This document shows positions 38,449 to 47,524 of a DNA stretch of 64,000 bases, piece by piece. Origin of the DNA: Sorangium cellulosum So0157-2 (GTDB lineage: Bacteria; Myxococcota_A; Polyangia; Polyangiales; Polyangiaceae). The translations under genes and the position numbers were made by a program. The first letter of the stretch is position 1. The number at the start of each line of letters is the position of its first letter. The stretch lies in assembly GCF_000418325.1 (NCBI RefSeq), contig NC_021658.1:8198001-8262000 (forward strand), written 5' to 3'. Below the pieces are notes generated by a model. That model was not told where the DNA came from and did not search any database. It saw nothing but the letters and a program-made list of their open reading frames with translations.

Positions 38449-40383
38449 ATGGCGGAAACGATCAAGGGCGTTCTTGGCGACGAGTTCAGGTTCCACGTGG
38501 GCGAGGACGGGGGCGCCGTGGAGCGGGGGCCGCTGCTCCCGCTGCGCGTGCTCGTGGTCGCCGATCTCACCCCGCGCGATCCGCACAACGCCGGGGCGAG
38601 CCCGCCCGCGGGCGCGGCCCGCGTCGACGCGGGCAAGTTCGACAACCTCTTCGCGGCGCTCCGGCCGCGGATCGCGATCGAGGTGCCGAGCGTGCTCGCG
38701 GGCGGCCGGCCGGCGCGCGTCGACCTGTCGCCCACCGGCCTGAAGAGCTTCCGGCCCGACGCGCTCTGCGCCGAGGTGCCGCTCCTGCGCTCGCTCCTCG
38801 ACGGCCGGCGCGTCCTCGATCGGCTGCGCGACGGCTCGGCCACGCTCGAGCAGGCGCGCGCCGAGCTCGATCGGCTCTGGGGCGGCTCCCCGCTCGTGCG
38901 CGACATCCTCGGCCTGCTCCCGGCCGCGGGCGCGGGCGCGCCGCCGGGCCGCCCCGCGGCGCCCGCGGCGGAGCGGCCCGCCGCGCCCGCGCCGGCCTCC
39001 GACGTGGACGCGCTGCTCTCGATGGTCGACCTCGGCGGCGGCGGCGGGGACGCCGGCGCGGCGCCCGCGGCGGCGGCGCCGGGCGGCCCCGACCCGAGGC
39101 CCGCGGAGGGGGGGCGGTTCGCGGAGCTCATCGCGACCGTGGCGGCGAGCGCCCGCCCGCGCGCGGGGCAGCCCGCGCGCCCCGCCGAGGCGCTCGCGCA
39201 GCTCGAGCGCGCGATCGGCGCGCAGCTCGGCGCGATCCTGCAGCACCCGGAGGTGCGGCGCCTCGAGGAGGCGTGGCGGGGGCTGAGCCTGCTCGTGGAC
39301 CGCGTGAAGGCGGCGGAGGGCGTCCGGGTCGAGGTCGTCAGCGCGCGGCCGGACGAGGCGGCCGGCGCGCTCGCGCGGGTGCTCGCGCAGACGGCGAGCA
39401 CCGAGCCGCCGGCGTCGGTCGCGATCGTGGACGTCGCGATCGACGGCAGCGCCGCCGCGCTCGCGCGCCTCGAGGAGATCGCGCGCGTCGCCGAGGCGCA
39501 CGCGCTCCCCGCCGTGGTGAACGGCGACCCGCGGCTGCTCGGGGTCGAGGGCCTCGGCGGCGTCGAGCGGCTCGACAACAAGGCCGCGCTGTTCGGCGCG
39601 CCGCACCGGGCGCCGTGGCGCGCCGCGGCGGCGCGGCCGAGCATGCGTTGGGTCGCGATCGCCATGAACCGCGTGCTCGGCCGCATGCCCTACGACAAGT
39701 CGACCTCGCGGATCCGGGAGGCGGCGATCGTCGAGCAGCCGGGCGACGAGGGCGGCCGCGTCTGGATCTCGCCGGCGTACGTCGTCGGCGCGCTGATCGC
39801 GGCGAGCTTCCGCGAGACGGCGTGGCCGTGCCGCATCGCGGGCGCGAAGGGCGGCGGGGTGCTCGGGGACCTGCCGGTGCACGAGGTGAAGGGCGCGTAC
39901 GAGGGCGACGAGGGCGTCGCGATCCCGACCGAGGCGTTCGTGTCGACGGACACCCAGCGCGATCTCTCGAAGAGCGGCGTGCTCCTGCTCGCGTCGGCCC
40001 CGAACAGCGACGCGGTGTACGTCCTCACCGCGCCGACGGCCTATGTCCCTCCGGAGAAGCTCACGTACGACGGCTCCACGGCCGAGCCGGAGGCGCGCCT
40101 CGATCGCGTCTCGCTCGTCGACCAGCTGTTCGTCGCGCGCGTGGTGCAATTCCTGCGCGCGCTCGCCGCGAAGCTGCCCGCGGACAGCGACCCCGCCGAG
40201 GTCCAGCCGGTCGTCGAGGGGGCGCTGTGGACGCTGTTCGAGAACGCCCCGCCGGCGAGCATCGAGCTCGCGGTGAAGGCCGGCCGCGGCCAGGGCGGGG
40301 CCGAGGTCTCGGTGACGGTGCGCCCGCGCCGCTTCCTCGGCGTCGGGCTCGACGAGGTGTCGCTCGAGATGCCGCTCGGCTGA
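38449..40383 (+). CDS. Fused TssB-TssC type VI secretion sheath protein
   Basis: 644 residues. Residues 1-165 look like TssB: LLPLRVLVVADLTPRDP, VDAGKFDNLFAALRPRIAIE, LKSFRPDALCAEVPLLRSLL. After an Ala/Pro/Gly linker (about 165-225) comes TssC: LQHPEVRRLEEAWRGLSLLV, WISPAYVVGALIAASFRETA, IPTEAFVSTDTQRDLSKSGV, LLASAPNSDAVYVLTAPTAY and LVDQLFVARVVQFL. TssB and TssC are normally separate and alternate in the contractile sheath; here they are one chain. No tssE, hcp, tssK, baseplate or ClpV gene is near, so this sheath gene is an orphan within the window. It is divergent from hom, 56 bp apart. Confidence 0.85.
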   Translation: MAETIKGVLGDEFRFHVGEDGGAVERGPLLPLRVLVVADLTPRDPHNAGASPPAGAARVDAGKFDNLFAALRPRIAIEVPSVLAGGRPARVDLSPTGLKSFRPDALCAEVPLLRSLLDGRRVLDRLRDGSATLEQARAELDRLWGGSPLVRDILGLLPAAGAGAPPGRPAAPAAERPAAPAPASDVDALLSMVDLGGGGGDAGAAPAAAAPGGPDPRPAEGGRFAELIATVAASARPRAGQPARPAEALAQLERAIGAQLGAILQHPEVRRLEEAWRGLSLLVDRVKAAEGVRVEVVSARPDEAAGALARVLAQTASTEPPASVAIVDVAIDGSAAALARLEEIARVAEAHALPAVVNGDPRLLGVEGLGGVERLDNKAALFGAPHRAPWRAAAARPSMRWVAIAMNRVLGRMPYDKSTSRIREAAIVEQPGDEGGRVWISPAYVVGALIAASFRETAWPCRIAGAKGGGVLGDLPVHEVKGAYEGDEGVAIPTEAFVSTDTQRDLSKSGVLLLASAPNSDAVYVLTAPTAYVPPEKLTYDGSTAEPEARLDRVSLVDQLFVARVVQFLRALAAKLPADSDPAEVQPVVEGALWTLFENAPPASIELAVKAGRGQGGAEVSVTVRPRRFLGVGLDEVSLEMPLG

Positions 40384-40426
40384 GGCAGGATTGACGCCGC
40401 CCGGCGGGTAGGTGAAGGATCGCCGC

Positions 40427-40540
40427 ATGCGGCTCCGCGTCGCGATCCTCATCTCCGTCCTGAGCACCTTCTTGATGACGTGCCAGCGGCCGCCGGCCCC
40501 GCAAGCGCCTGCGGCCGAGTGCGGCTGTCGCAAGAAGTAA
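40427..40540 (+). CDS. Very small putative lipoprotein
   Basis: 37 residues, 43 bp after the sheath gene. GAAGGA lies 6-7 bp before the ATG. It begins MRLRVAILISVLSTFLMTC, a basic start plus hydrophobic stretch ending in a weak lipobox (LMTC), followed by a Pro/Ala spacer and a short Cys-Gly-Cys-Arg-Lys-Lys tail. Function unknown. The placement after the sheath fusion suggests co-transcription, but the link to secretion is a guess. Confidence 0.5.
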   Translation: MRLRVAILISVLSTFLMTCQRPPAPQAPAAECGCRKK

Positions 40541-41089
40541 CTCGTCGAAGGACGACTCCGCGGCTCCCGGCGGAGAATCTGCCCCTGTCGCCGCGAGGCG
40601 AGAGCTCCTCGGGTGGAGCATGCCTGTCGTGCTGCGGATGAGCCCGGGGAGACCCCGAGAGCGCGCAATCCGCCTCGGAGGAGCTTCAAAGAACGAACCC
40701 TGCGCGGCGCACTCACACGCACCGCGGGATTGCCACCCGCCGTCCGGCGGCGCTCCCTCGGCGCGATCTCTCCGAGGCGGTCGGCCGGAGCTTCTCCTCC
40801 GGTGGCGACGAAGCGCACGGAATCCTCGCCCCTCTCGTCTCGACGGAGCGCATCGGATTGCGGTGTTGCGCATTCGCCCGGCGGCGCGGTCGCCCCGTTG
40901 CTCAGCCGCTCGGTGACGCGGCGGCGCGCAGTCGCTCCGCTGCTCAGTCGCTCGGTGACGCGGCGGCGCGCGGTTGCGCGCGAACTGCCCAGCTCGCGCG
41001 GCGCGCGCCGATCGACGCGCCGGCGGGCGGGGGTTGCGTCCGCCCTGCCTTCGTGGCGAACGGCCCGCGGATTGCAATCTCCGCGGCGC
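40541..41089. other. Intergenic region with 42-bp direct repeats
   Basis: 549 bp with no recognisable gene. At 40887-40982 there are two full copies and a partial third of a 42-bp unit beginning CGGTCGCCCC/CAGTCGCTCC and containing GCTCGGTGACGCGGCGGCGC. An ORF reads through but has no family match. The start of the FAD monooxygenase gene follows. Confidence 0.55.
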
Positions 41090-42538
41090 ATGAAGCCTCG
41101 CACCCAGCAGAACATCCGCTCCAATCACCCGTTCGCCGGCCGCAGGGCCGTGGTGATCGGTGGGAGCATCGCGGGCCTGGTCGCAGCCCGCGTGCTCGCC
41201 GACCATTTCGACGAGGTGGACGTCATCGAGCGCGACGGCATCCCCGACGACCTCCGCGAGGCCCGCAAGGGCGCGCCGCAGGCCCGCCACCTCCACGGCC
41301 TGCTCGCCCGGGGAGAGCGCATCCTGAACGACCTCTTCCCCGGCTTCACCGAGGACCTGATCCGGGACGGGGCCGTCGCGTACGACTTCGGGGTCGGCCT
41401 CGCCTGGCACCACCTCGGCGCGTGGAAGCCGCGCTTCGAGACCGGCGTGCAGACCGTGTGCATGACCCGGCCGCTGCTCGAGGCGCACGTGCGCCGCCGC
41501 ACCTTCGCGCTGCCCGGGGTGCGGCGCCTGGACGAGCGCGAGGTGGTCGAGCTCTCGGCCTCCCCCGATCGCTCCCGGATCACCGGCGTCGTGGTCCGGC
41601 GGCGCGGCGCGCCGGGCGGCGTCGAGGAGCTGCGGGCGGACCTCGTGGTGGACGCCAGCGGCCGCGGCTCGCGCGCGCCGGCGTGGCTCGAGGCGCTCGG
41701 CTACGGGCGGCCCGACGAGTCGACCATCCAGGTCCGGGTGGGCTACGCCGGCCGGCAGTACCGGCCGCGGGATCCGGCCGAGCTCCCGTGGACGTCGCTG
41801 TACGTCCTCGGCTCGCCGTCCGACAGCCGGCGCTTCGGCTGCATCGCGCCGGTCGAGGGCGGGCGCTGGATCGTGGTGCTCGCGGGCCTGTTCGGCGATC
41901 ACCCGCCCGCCGATCCCGACGGCTTCCTGGAGTTCGCGCGGGGCCTGCCGAACGACGCGGTCTACCGGGCGCTGCTCACGGCCGAGCCGCTGACCGACGT
42001 CGCCACGTACAAATTCCCGGCGCACCTCCGGCGGCATTACGAGCGCATGGCGCGGATGCCCGAGGGGTTCGCCGTGCTGGGCGACGCGCTCGCGAGCTTC
42101 AACCCCGTTTACGGGCAGGGGATGACGTCGGCCTGCCTCCAGGCGCTCGCGCTCGGCGCCGCGCTAGAGGAGCAGCGCCGCCGCGCCGGCCCGGGCGCGA
42201 TCGCGGGGCTCGCGCGCCGCTACCACGCGGCCGCGGCGAAGGCGGTCGATCTGCCGTGGCAGATGTCCACCGGCGAGGACCTGGCCTACCCCGAGACCGA
42301 GGGCCGGCGGCCGCGGCTCCAGCCGATCCTGCGCTGGTACACCGGCATGTTGCACCGCGCTGCGCAGGTCGATCGCGAGGTCTACGTGCGGTTCGTGCGG
42401 GCGATGCACATGCTCGACGGGCCCGAGGCGCTCCTGGATCCGGGCCTGTTCCTGCGCGTGCTGCGCGCGGGGAGGTCGGCCTCCGCGCCCGCGGTGGCCG
42501 CGGCCGCCCCGGCCCGCCGGCAGCCCGCCGGCGCCTGA
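41090..42538 (+). CDS. FAD-dependent monooxygenase/halogenase-like oxidoreductase
   Basis: 482 residues from ATG 41090. Rossmann motif RRAVVIGGSIAGLVAARVLA near residue 18, then VDVIERDGIPDD, ARKGAPQARHLHGLLARGE, RPLLEAHVRRR, DLVVDASGRGSRAPAWLEAL and FAVLGDALASFNPVYGQGM, the second FAD motif. This layout fits the FAD_binding_3-type oxidoreductases near the halogenase and 2-polyprenyl-phenol hydroxylase group. The Lys and Trp pair typical of tryptophan halogenases is not seen. Substrate unknown; such enzymes often decorate secondary metabolites. A poly-Ala tail ends the protein. Confidence 0.82.
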   Translation: MKPRTQQNIRSNHPFAGRRAVVIGGSIAGLVAARVLADHFDEVDVIERDGIPDDLREARKGAPQARHLHGLLARGERILNDLFPGFTEDLIRDGAVAYDFGVGLAWHHLGAWKPRFETGVQTVCMTRPLLEAHVRRRTFALPGVRRLDEREVVELSASPDRSRITGVVVRRRGAPGGVEELRADLVVDASGRGSRAPAWLEALGYGRPDESTIQVRVGYAGRQYRPRDPAELPWTSLYVLGSPSDSRRFGCIAPVEGGRWIVVLAGLFGDHPPADPDGFLEFARGLPNDAVYRALLTAEPLTDVATYKFPAHLRRHYERMARMPEGFAVLGDALASFNPVYGQGMTSACLQALALGAALEEQRRRAGPGAIAGLARRYHAAAAKAVDLPWQMSTGEDLAYPETEGRRPRLQPILRWYTGMLHRAAQVDREVYVRFVRAMHMLDGPEALLDPGLFLRVLRAGRSASAPAVAAAAPARRQPAGA

Positions 42539-42799
42539 GCGGCCCCGGCCGCCGCCCGGCCCGGGCCGCGTGGCGGCGGGAGCCTCCACCGGCGTGGCGG
42601 CCCGGCGCCGCCAGGCGCGAGCGAGCCTCTCGCGGCGCCGACACGCGACACCCGACACCCGCGGGACCTCTGGACGAGCGCCTCCCCTCGGCCCCGCGCG
42701 GCGGCGAGGCGTTGCCTGCCCGGCGACTTCTGGTAAGAGTTGCGCGCCTTTACCCCATCACCGCTCGGCGCGCGAGGCGGCCCCTCGCGGAGGCAGGAC

Positions 42800-43558
42800 A
42801 TGACCGAACCGATGAATCCGCTGCTGGAGCTCGTCACCCGCGATCGAGAGCACGACTGCGACGGGTATGGGCAGGCGAGCGTCTGCGTGCGGGTCGTGGG
42901 CGTCGCCGAGCTGCCGACGCGCGCCGGGCATTTCCGCATCGTCGCGTTCTGGAACAACCGCGACGCCAAGGAGCACATCGCGATGGTGCACGGCGACGTC
43001 GTCGGCGCCTCGAACGTGCCGACACGGCTGCACTCCGAGTGCCTCACCGGCGACGTCATGGGCTCGCTGCGCTGCGACTGCCGCGATCAGCTCCTCGAAG
43101 GGCTGAAGAAGATCAAGAGCATGGATCGGGGCATCCTGCTCTATCTGCGCCAGGAGGGCCGCGGCATCGGGCTCATCAACAAGATCCGCGCATATGCGCT
43201 GCAGGACCAGGGGCTCGACACGGTCGAGGCGAACCTGGCCCTCGGCTTCCGCGATGACGAGCGCGACTACGCCGTCGCGGCGCACATGCTGCACAGCCTG
43301 AACGTGAGATCGGTCGAGCTCATCACGAACAACCCGAACAAGGTCCAGCAGCTCAAGCAATACGGGGTGTCCGTGGCCGGGCGCATCCCGCACGTGATCC
43401 CGCCGAACGATCACAACCGCTTTTATCTGGAGACCAAGGCGAAGCGGTCGGGCCACTTCATCGACATGTGGGGGAAGCCGCACCTGACCGAGCAGAGCGA
43501 TCCGGTGGTGGTCGACGGGATGTCGCCGCCCGACTCCGAGCCGACGCCCGCGAGCTGA
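42800..43558 (+). CDS. ribA: GTP cyclohydrolase II (RibA)
   Basis: 252 residues from ATG 42800, with GGAGG 6 bp upstream. It opens GTP to the first committed riboflavin precursor. Zinc ligands Cys81, Cys92 and Cys94 lie in HSECLTGDVMGSLRCDCRDQ. Other motifs: LLYLRQEGRGIGLINKIRAY, LGFRDDERDYAVAAHML, LITNNPNKVQQLKQYGVSV and FYLETKAKRSGH. It lacks the RibB domain, so it is the single-function form. No FMN riboswitch could be made out upstream. Confidence 0.95.
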   Translation: MTEPMNPLLELVTRDREHDCDGYGQASVCVRVVGVAELPTRAGHFRIVAFWNNRDAKEHIAMVHGDVVGASNVPTRLHSECLTGDVMGSLRCDCRDQLLEGLKKIKSMDRGILLYLRQEGRGIGLINKIRAYALQDQGLDTVEANLALGFRDDERDYAVAAHMLHSLNVRSVELITNNPNKVQQLKQYGVSVAGRIPHVIPPNDHNRFYLETKAKRSGHFIDMWGKPHLTEQSDPVVVDGMSPPDSEPTPAS

Positions 43559-43686
43559 GCGCCCGCGGGCGAGGGCCCGGGCCGAGCCTCGTTTGCGTCC
43601 GCCGGCCGCCGTCGGCGCCGATCGGGCTTCGCGGGGCGCCGCGCGGCCGGGCCTCGCGGGGCGCCGCGCGGCGCCCCGCGATCGTG

Positions 43687-44178
43687 TCAGGGCGCGTCGA
43701 TCAGGCGGCGCACCCGGCCCGCGTGGGGGCTCGACGGGAACTGCGCGAGGAACGCCTCGGCGCGGGCGCGCGCGCCGCCCGCGCGCCCGCTGCGCAGCAG
43801 CGCGTCGATCGCGACGAGCTCCCGCTCCGCCGCGAGCCGGCCGTCCGGGAACTCGGCCCGGTGCGCGTCGAGCAAGGCGAGCGGCGCCTCCGGAGACCGC
43901 GCGAGCGCCGCCCTGACTTCGGCGAGCCGCCCGGCCTCCCGGAGCAGCTCGTCGCGCTCCAGAAGGGCCGCTGGCGGCGCGGCCGGCCGAGGCGCGGCCC
44001 CGCGCTGGCCGGCGCCCCTCGGGGCCAGCTGCCCGGGCGCGGCGGCCCGAGGCGGCCCTTCGCCCGGCACGGGCGCGCCGAGCGCTTGATCGCTGCAGCC
44101 TGCGAGGAGGACGGGGAACGCGGCGGCGAGGCCTCCCGCGATCCATCGATGGCGTGACGAATGGTGAACGACGTGCAT
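43687..44178 (-). CDS. Lipoprotein with helical (TPR-like) domain
   Basis: 163 residues from ATG 44178, with AAGGAG 9 bp upstream. The signal peptide HRWIAGGLAAAFPVLLAGC ends in the lipobox LAGC, followed by a Pro/Ala linker. The rest is helical: ALLERDELLREAGRLAEVRA, APLALLDAHRAEFPDGRLAA and ARAEAFLAQFPSSPHAGRV, a pattern of TPR-like repeats as in proteins coupled to FecR/sigma loci in myxobacteria. No sigma gene is present here. Envelope location is likely; function unknown. Confidence 0.7.
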   Translation of the reverse strand: MHVVHHSSRHRWIAGGLAAAFPVLLAGCSDQALGAPVPGEGPPRAAAPGQLAPRGAGQRGAAPRPAAPPAALLERDELLREAGRLAEVRAALARSPEAPLALLDAHRAEFPDGRLAAERELVAIDALLRSGRAGGARARAEAFLAQFPSSPHAGRVRRLIDAP

Positions 44179-44504
44179 GTCGCCGGACTCCTTCATGGGC
44201 CGAGCTGGCGGATCTCCGCGGACACGGGCGCGCTCGATCGCGCATGCCCATCCCCGGCCGCAGCTCGCCGTCGCCGGTGCCGCGGTGGCGGCACGGCGTG
44301 GTCGACGTGTTCGGTTCGCGCTCCAGCAACTCCGGCTCGAGCGCCAGCATCCATGGCTGACGGGCGTAGTGTAAAATTGAAGTTGGGATTGTCAACTCTG
44401 CTTACATCGATGTCGGCGAGCAGCGCGATCCCTTGTCGATGGCGTCGATCGGCCCATTGAGCTCTTCTGGCTCAAAACGTGCGCCGAACGTGCTCAGGAC
44501 GTGC
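44179..44504. other. Intergenic region with repeated ACGTGC motif
   Basis: 326 bp, lower in GC. At 44473-44517 the hexamer ACGTGC occurs four times at 12-14 bp spacing (AAACGTGC, GAACGTGC, GGACGTGC, AAACGTGC), the last copies running into the end of the PAP2 gene. No gene here is supported. Confidence 0.5.
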
Positions 44505-45365
44505 TTAAAACGTGCCAGCGACGCCCGCGCCGACGCCGCCCCTCGCGGGTGCGAGCGAGATGCGGAAACCGTGCGTGTCGGGGCCGGCAACGCCTCGGCG
44601 CGGCCCGTGAAACAGAGCCGGGATCAGCACGCCGGCGGCGGAGCCGAACACGGCGCCCGTGAGCACATCGGAGAAATAATGGCGATCGCCGGCGATGCGC
44701 AGGTAGCCGGAGAGCGCGGCGATCGCCATTCCGTTCGCCCAGACCCACGGCGCCGCGCGATAGCCGCGCATCGACGCCACGGTGCCGCTCGCGGCGGCGA
44801 GGGCGAACGTGGCCGTGGCGTGGCCGGAGAAGAACGAGAGATTGTCGTCGTTGGGGAGGGCGCCCGAGAGGCCCACACCCGCGCGGAGCACATCCGGGTT
44901 GTCGAAATGGGAATAGGGCCGCTCGCGGCCGACGATGTACTTGGTGACCTGGTTCAGGTTCATCGCCACCACCGTCGCTTCGGCGACGATCATGAGGTCG
45001 GCGGCGGTGTTCTCGGAGCGCCCGTCGTACCACGCGGCGAGCGCGGTGAGGCCCAGCGCGGCGGCGGGCGCGACGGCGACGACCGCCACATTGCTGAGAT
45101 CATGGGCGGTGTTCGGGTTGCCCCTCCACACGAGCGCGTCGCGGACCGACGTGTCGAGCGCGTTCGCCGCGCACCAGCGGCACGGCTCGGGGGCGAGGCC
45201 CTTCTTCGCGAGCTCGGAGGCGACCCACGCGGCGCCGCCGACGACGACGATGGGCAGATCGACCTCCGGCCGGTACGCGAGCTCGGGAGGCGGCTCGGCA
45301 GCAGCGGCGGCGGCGGGTGACAGGGCGGCGAGGAAGGCGGGCAGAGCGATTGCGGCGGGACGCAC
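44505..45365 (-). CDS. PAP2-superfamily phosphatase
   Basis: 286 residues with an N-terminal signal/anchor and about five membrane segments. The three-part phosphatase signature is complete: KYIVGRERP (K-x6-RP), FFSGH (PSGH-like) and GDRHYFSDVL (R-x-x-F-x-D in place of SR...H...D). It would dephosphorylate undecaprenyl pyrophosphate, phosphatidic acid or a similar lipid at the membrane surface. The N-terminus is Cys-rich (EPCRWCAANALD). The gene is followed by non-coding ACGTGC repeats. Confidence 0.82.
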   Translation of the reverse strand: MRPAAIALPAFLAALSPAAAAAAEPPPELAYRPEVDLPIVVVGGAAWVASELAKKGLAPEPCRWCAANALDTSVRDALVWRGNPNTAHDLSNVAVVAVAPAAALGLTALAAWYDGRSENTAADLMIVAEATVVAMNLNQVTKYIVGRERPYSHFDNPDVLRAGVGLSGALPNDDNLSFFSGHATATFALAAASGTVASMRGYRAAPWVWANGMAIAALSGYLRIAGDRHYFSDVLTGAVFGSAAGVLIPALFHGPRRGVAGPDTHGFRISLAPARGGVGAGVAGTF

Positions 45366-45392
45366 GAGGGGCGGGAGCGTACCCCGGGCGGG

Positions 45393-46097
45393 TCAGGCGC
45401 GCGACGGCCCCGGCGCGGCGAGCAGCAACCCGTCGAGCAGGCGCGCGTGGGCGTCGTCGACCACGCGCCGGAGCTCCGCCGGACCGGCCTTGGACAGCGC
45501 CCCCGAGGCCGCGAGGGTCGCGAGGCCGTGGTGCATCGCCCAGATCGGGACCGCCAGCGCCATCGGATCGCCCGGCGGGAACGCCCCGGCGCGCTGCGCC
45601 TCCTCGATGAACCCGAGGAGCAGGCCGAGGCTCCGCGACGTGGCCGCCGCGACCCGCGGGTCCTCGGCGTCCACCTCGCTGGAGTACATCACGTGGAAGG
45701 GCGCCGGGTGCTCCAGCGCGAAGCGGACATAGGCGTAGCCGGCGGCCAGGAAGCGCGCCCGGAGCGCGCCCCCGGCCTGCTCGAGGGCGGCCGAGATCTG
45801 CGCGGCGAGCTCCGTGCTCGCCTGCACGGCGAGCTCCGTCATCAGGGCGCGCTTGTCCGCGAAGTGGCGGTACGGCGCGGCGTGCGAGACGCCGATCCGC
45901 CGCGCGACCTCGCGCAGCGTGAAGCGCGCGTTCCCCTGCTCCTCGATGAGCGCGAGCGCCTCCTCCAGCACCGCGCGCCGGAGGTCGCCGTGGTGGTAGG
46001 GCCGCTCGACGGAGCGCGACGCAGGTGCAGGGGGGGTGCGCGCGCGCGGACGGCGGCGCCTTGCGGGGGGAGCCACAGCGCAGGGGCACGATACCAC
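45393..46097 (-). CDS. TetR/AcrR-family regulator with WHG-type C-domain
   Basis: 234 residues from GTG 46097; GTG 46076 is also possible, and no ATG is available. After an Arg/Pro-rich start comes YHHGDLRRAVLEEALALIEE and the helix-turn-helix FTLREVARRIGVSHAAPYRHF. The C-terminal part (AGYAYVRFALEHPAPFHVMY, FIEEAQRAGAF, WAMHHGLATLA) fits the WHG (TetR_C_33) ligand domain. It is divergent from the acyl-CoA-dehydrogenase-fold gene at 46263, which it probably represses. The GGAA-AC-TTCC sequence in the gap is a weak operator candidate. Confidence 0.82.
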   Translation of the reverse strand: MVSCPCAVAPPARRRRPRARTPPAPASRSVERPYHHGDLRRAVLEEALALIEEQGNARFTLREVARRIGVSHAAPYRHFADKRALMTELAVQASTELAAQISAALEQAGGALRARFLAAGYAYVRFALEHPAPFHVMYSSEVDAEDPRVAAATSRSLGLLLGFIEEAQRAGAFPPGDPMALAVPIWAMHHGLATLAASGALSKAGPAELRRVVDDAHARLLDGLLLAAPGPSRA

Positions 46098-46262
46098 GAA
46101 GGCGGGCCGCCGGAGGGCCGGCGAGGCGGGCTCGAAGAAAATGTAGACGGCGGAAACTTCCCGGATGTTGCCACTGTCATCATCGGGCGCGCGGGCGGCC
46201 CGGAGGGGCCGGCGCGCGGCACGTCCCGTCCACCGCACCCCGTCCAGGAAAGGAGCCCTCGT

Positions 46263-47483
46263 ATGTCCGAGCCCCGTCGATCCCCCGAGCGCGAACGCCT
46301 CCTCGCCGCCGTCGAGCGCGTCCGCGGCGTCGCCGTCGCCCACGCCGAGGCGTCCGAGCGGCAGCGCACGCTCGCGCCCGCGGTCGTGGACGCGCTGCGA
46401 TCGAGCGGCCTCTTCGCGGCGGCGGCGCCGCGCGCGGTCGGCGGCGCGGAGAGCGATCCGCTGACGCAGCTGGAGGTCTTCGAGGCGATGGCGCGCGCGG
46501 ACACGTCGGCGGGGTGGTCGCTGATGATCAGCGCGCTGCTCGCCGCCCTCGCCGGGGGCAGCTTGCCCGACGAGGGGGCGCGGCAGGTGTTCGCGGGACC
46601 GTTCCCCACCTTCGCGGGGCTGCAGGTCCCGAGCGGGGTCGCGCGGCGGGTCTCCGGGGGGTACGTCCTCGAGGGCCGCTGGGCGTTCGGCAGCGGCGTG
46701 CGGCACGCGCGCTGGGTGTTCACCAGCGCGATCGTGGCGCCGGAAGGCGGGGCGCCGCCGGCGGGGCCGCCCGAGATGCTCAGCCTCGCGGTCCCGATCG
46801 AGCAGGTGGCGATCGAGGACACGTGGGACGTCGCCGGCTTGCGCGGCACCGGGAGCGATCACTACCGGATCGAGGGCGCGTTCGTGCCCGAGGCGCTGAC
46901 GTGCGCCTTCCCGGGCGCCCCGCGGCGGCGCGGCGGCGCGCTGTACGCGATCCCCCTCCTCGCCCTGCTCGCGGCCGGCCACGTCGGCTTCGCGCTCGGC
47001 GTCGGGCGGCGCGCGCTCGACGAGATCGCCGCGGTGGCCCCGCGGCGCATCAAGGCGTGGCCGCAGCTCGCGCTGGGCAGCCACGCGGCCTTCCACATGG
47101 ACCTCGGGCGCGCGGAGGCGAAGCTCGCCGCGGCGCGCGCCTACGCGTTCGACGCGCTCGGGCGGATGTGGGACCGGGCGCGCGCGGGCGAGGGGCTCGC
47201 GATCGAGGACTGGGCGGAGATCCGGCTCGTGCAGACGTACGTGACCGAGGTCGCCGCGGAGGTCGCGGGCTTCGCCTACCGCGCCGGCGGCGGGAGCGCG
47301 CTGTACGCGGCGAGCCCGCTGCAGCGCTGCTTCCGCGACATGCACGCGGCGACGCAGCACATCGCCGCGACCGACGACGCGTACGAGTTCGCGGGGCGCG
47401 CGCGGCTCGGGATCGCCGAGCTGCACCCGCTGCTCGCCCCGCGGGAGGCGGCGGGCGGGGAGCGGGATCGACGGGGCGGCTAA
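46263..47483 (+). CDS. Acyl-CoA-dehydrogenase-fold flavoprotein
   Basis: 406 residues from ATG 46263 with AAAGGAG upstream. The acyl-CoA dehydrogenase fold is clear: VVDALRSSGLFAAAAPRAVG, EVFEAMARADTSAGWSLMIS, GGYVLEGRWAFGSGVRHARW and the C-terminal DMHAATQHIAATDDAYEFAG. The last motif (H-A-x-Q-H) and lack of an evident CoA-binding catalytic Glu place it with the flavin-dependent monooxygenase branch (HpaB_C/DszC/HsaA-like), which hydroxylates small aromatics. The divergent TetR gene is the probable regulator. Confidence 0.8.
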   Translation: MSEPRRSPERERLLAAVERVRGVAVAHAEASERQRTLAPAVVDALRSSGLFAAAAPRAVGGAESDPLTQLEVFEAMARADTSAGWSLMISALLAALAGGSLPDEGARQVFAGPFPTFAGLQVPSGVARRVSGGYVLEGRWAFGSGVRHARWVFTSAIVAPEGGAPPAGPPEMLSLAVPIEQVAIEDTWDVAGLRGTGSDHYRIEGAFVPEALTCAFPGAPRRRGGALYAIPLLALLAAGHVGFALGVGRRALDEIAAVAPRRIKAWPQLALGSHAAFHMDLGRAEAKLAAARAYAFDALGRMWDRARAGEGLAIEDWAEIRLVQTYVTEVAAEVAGFAYRAGGGSALYAASPLQRCFRDMHAATQHIAATDDAYEFAGRARLGIAELHPLLAPREAAGGERDRRGG

Positions 47484-47524
47484 TTCCGCCCACCAGGAGG
47501 CCGGTCAGGGAGCCGGAGAGAGAG

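Noticed and set aside
42539..42799. Possible FMN riboswitch before ribA
   Set aside because: I could not find the conserved RFN-element core in these 261 bp; no stem pattern convincing enough to list.
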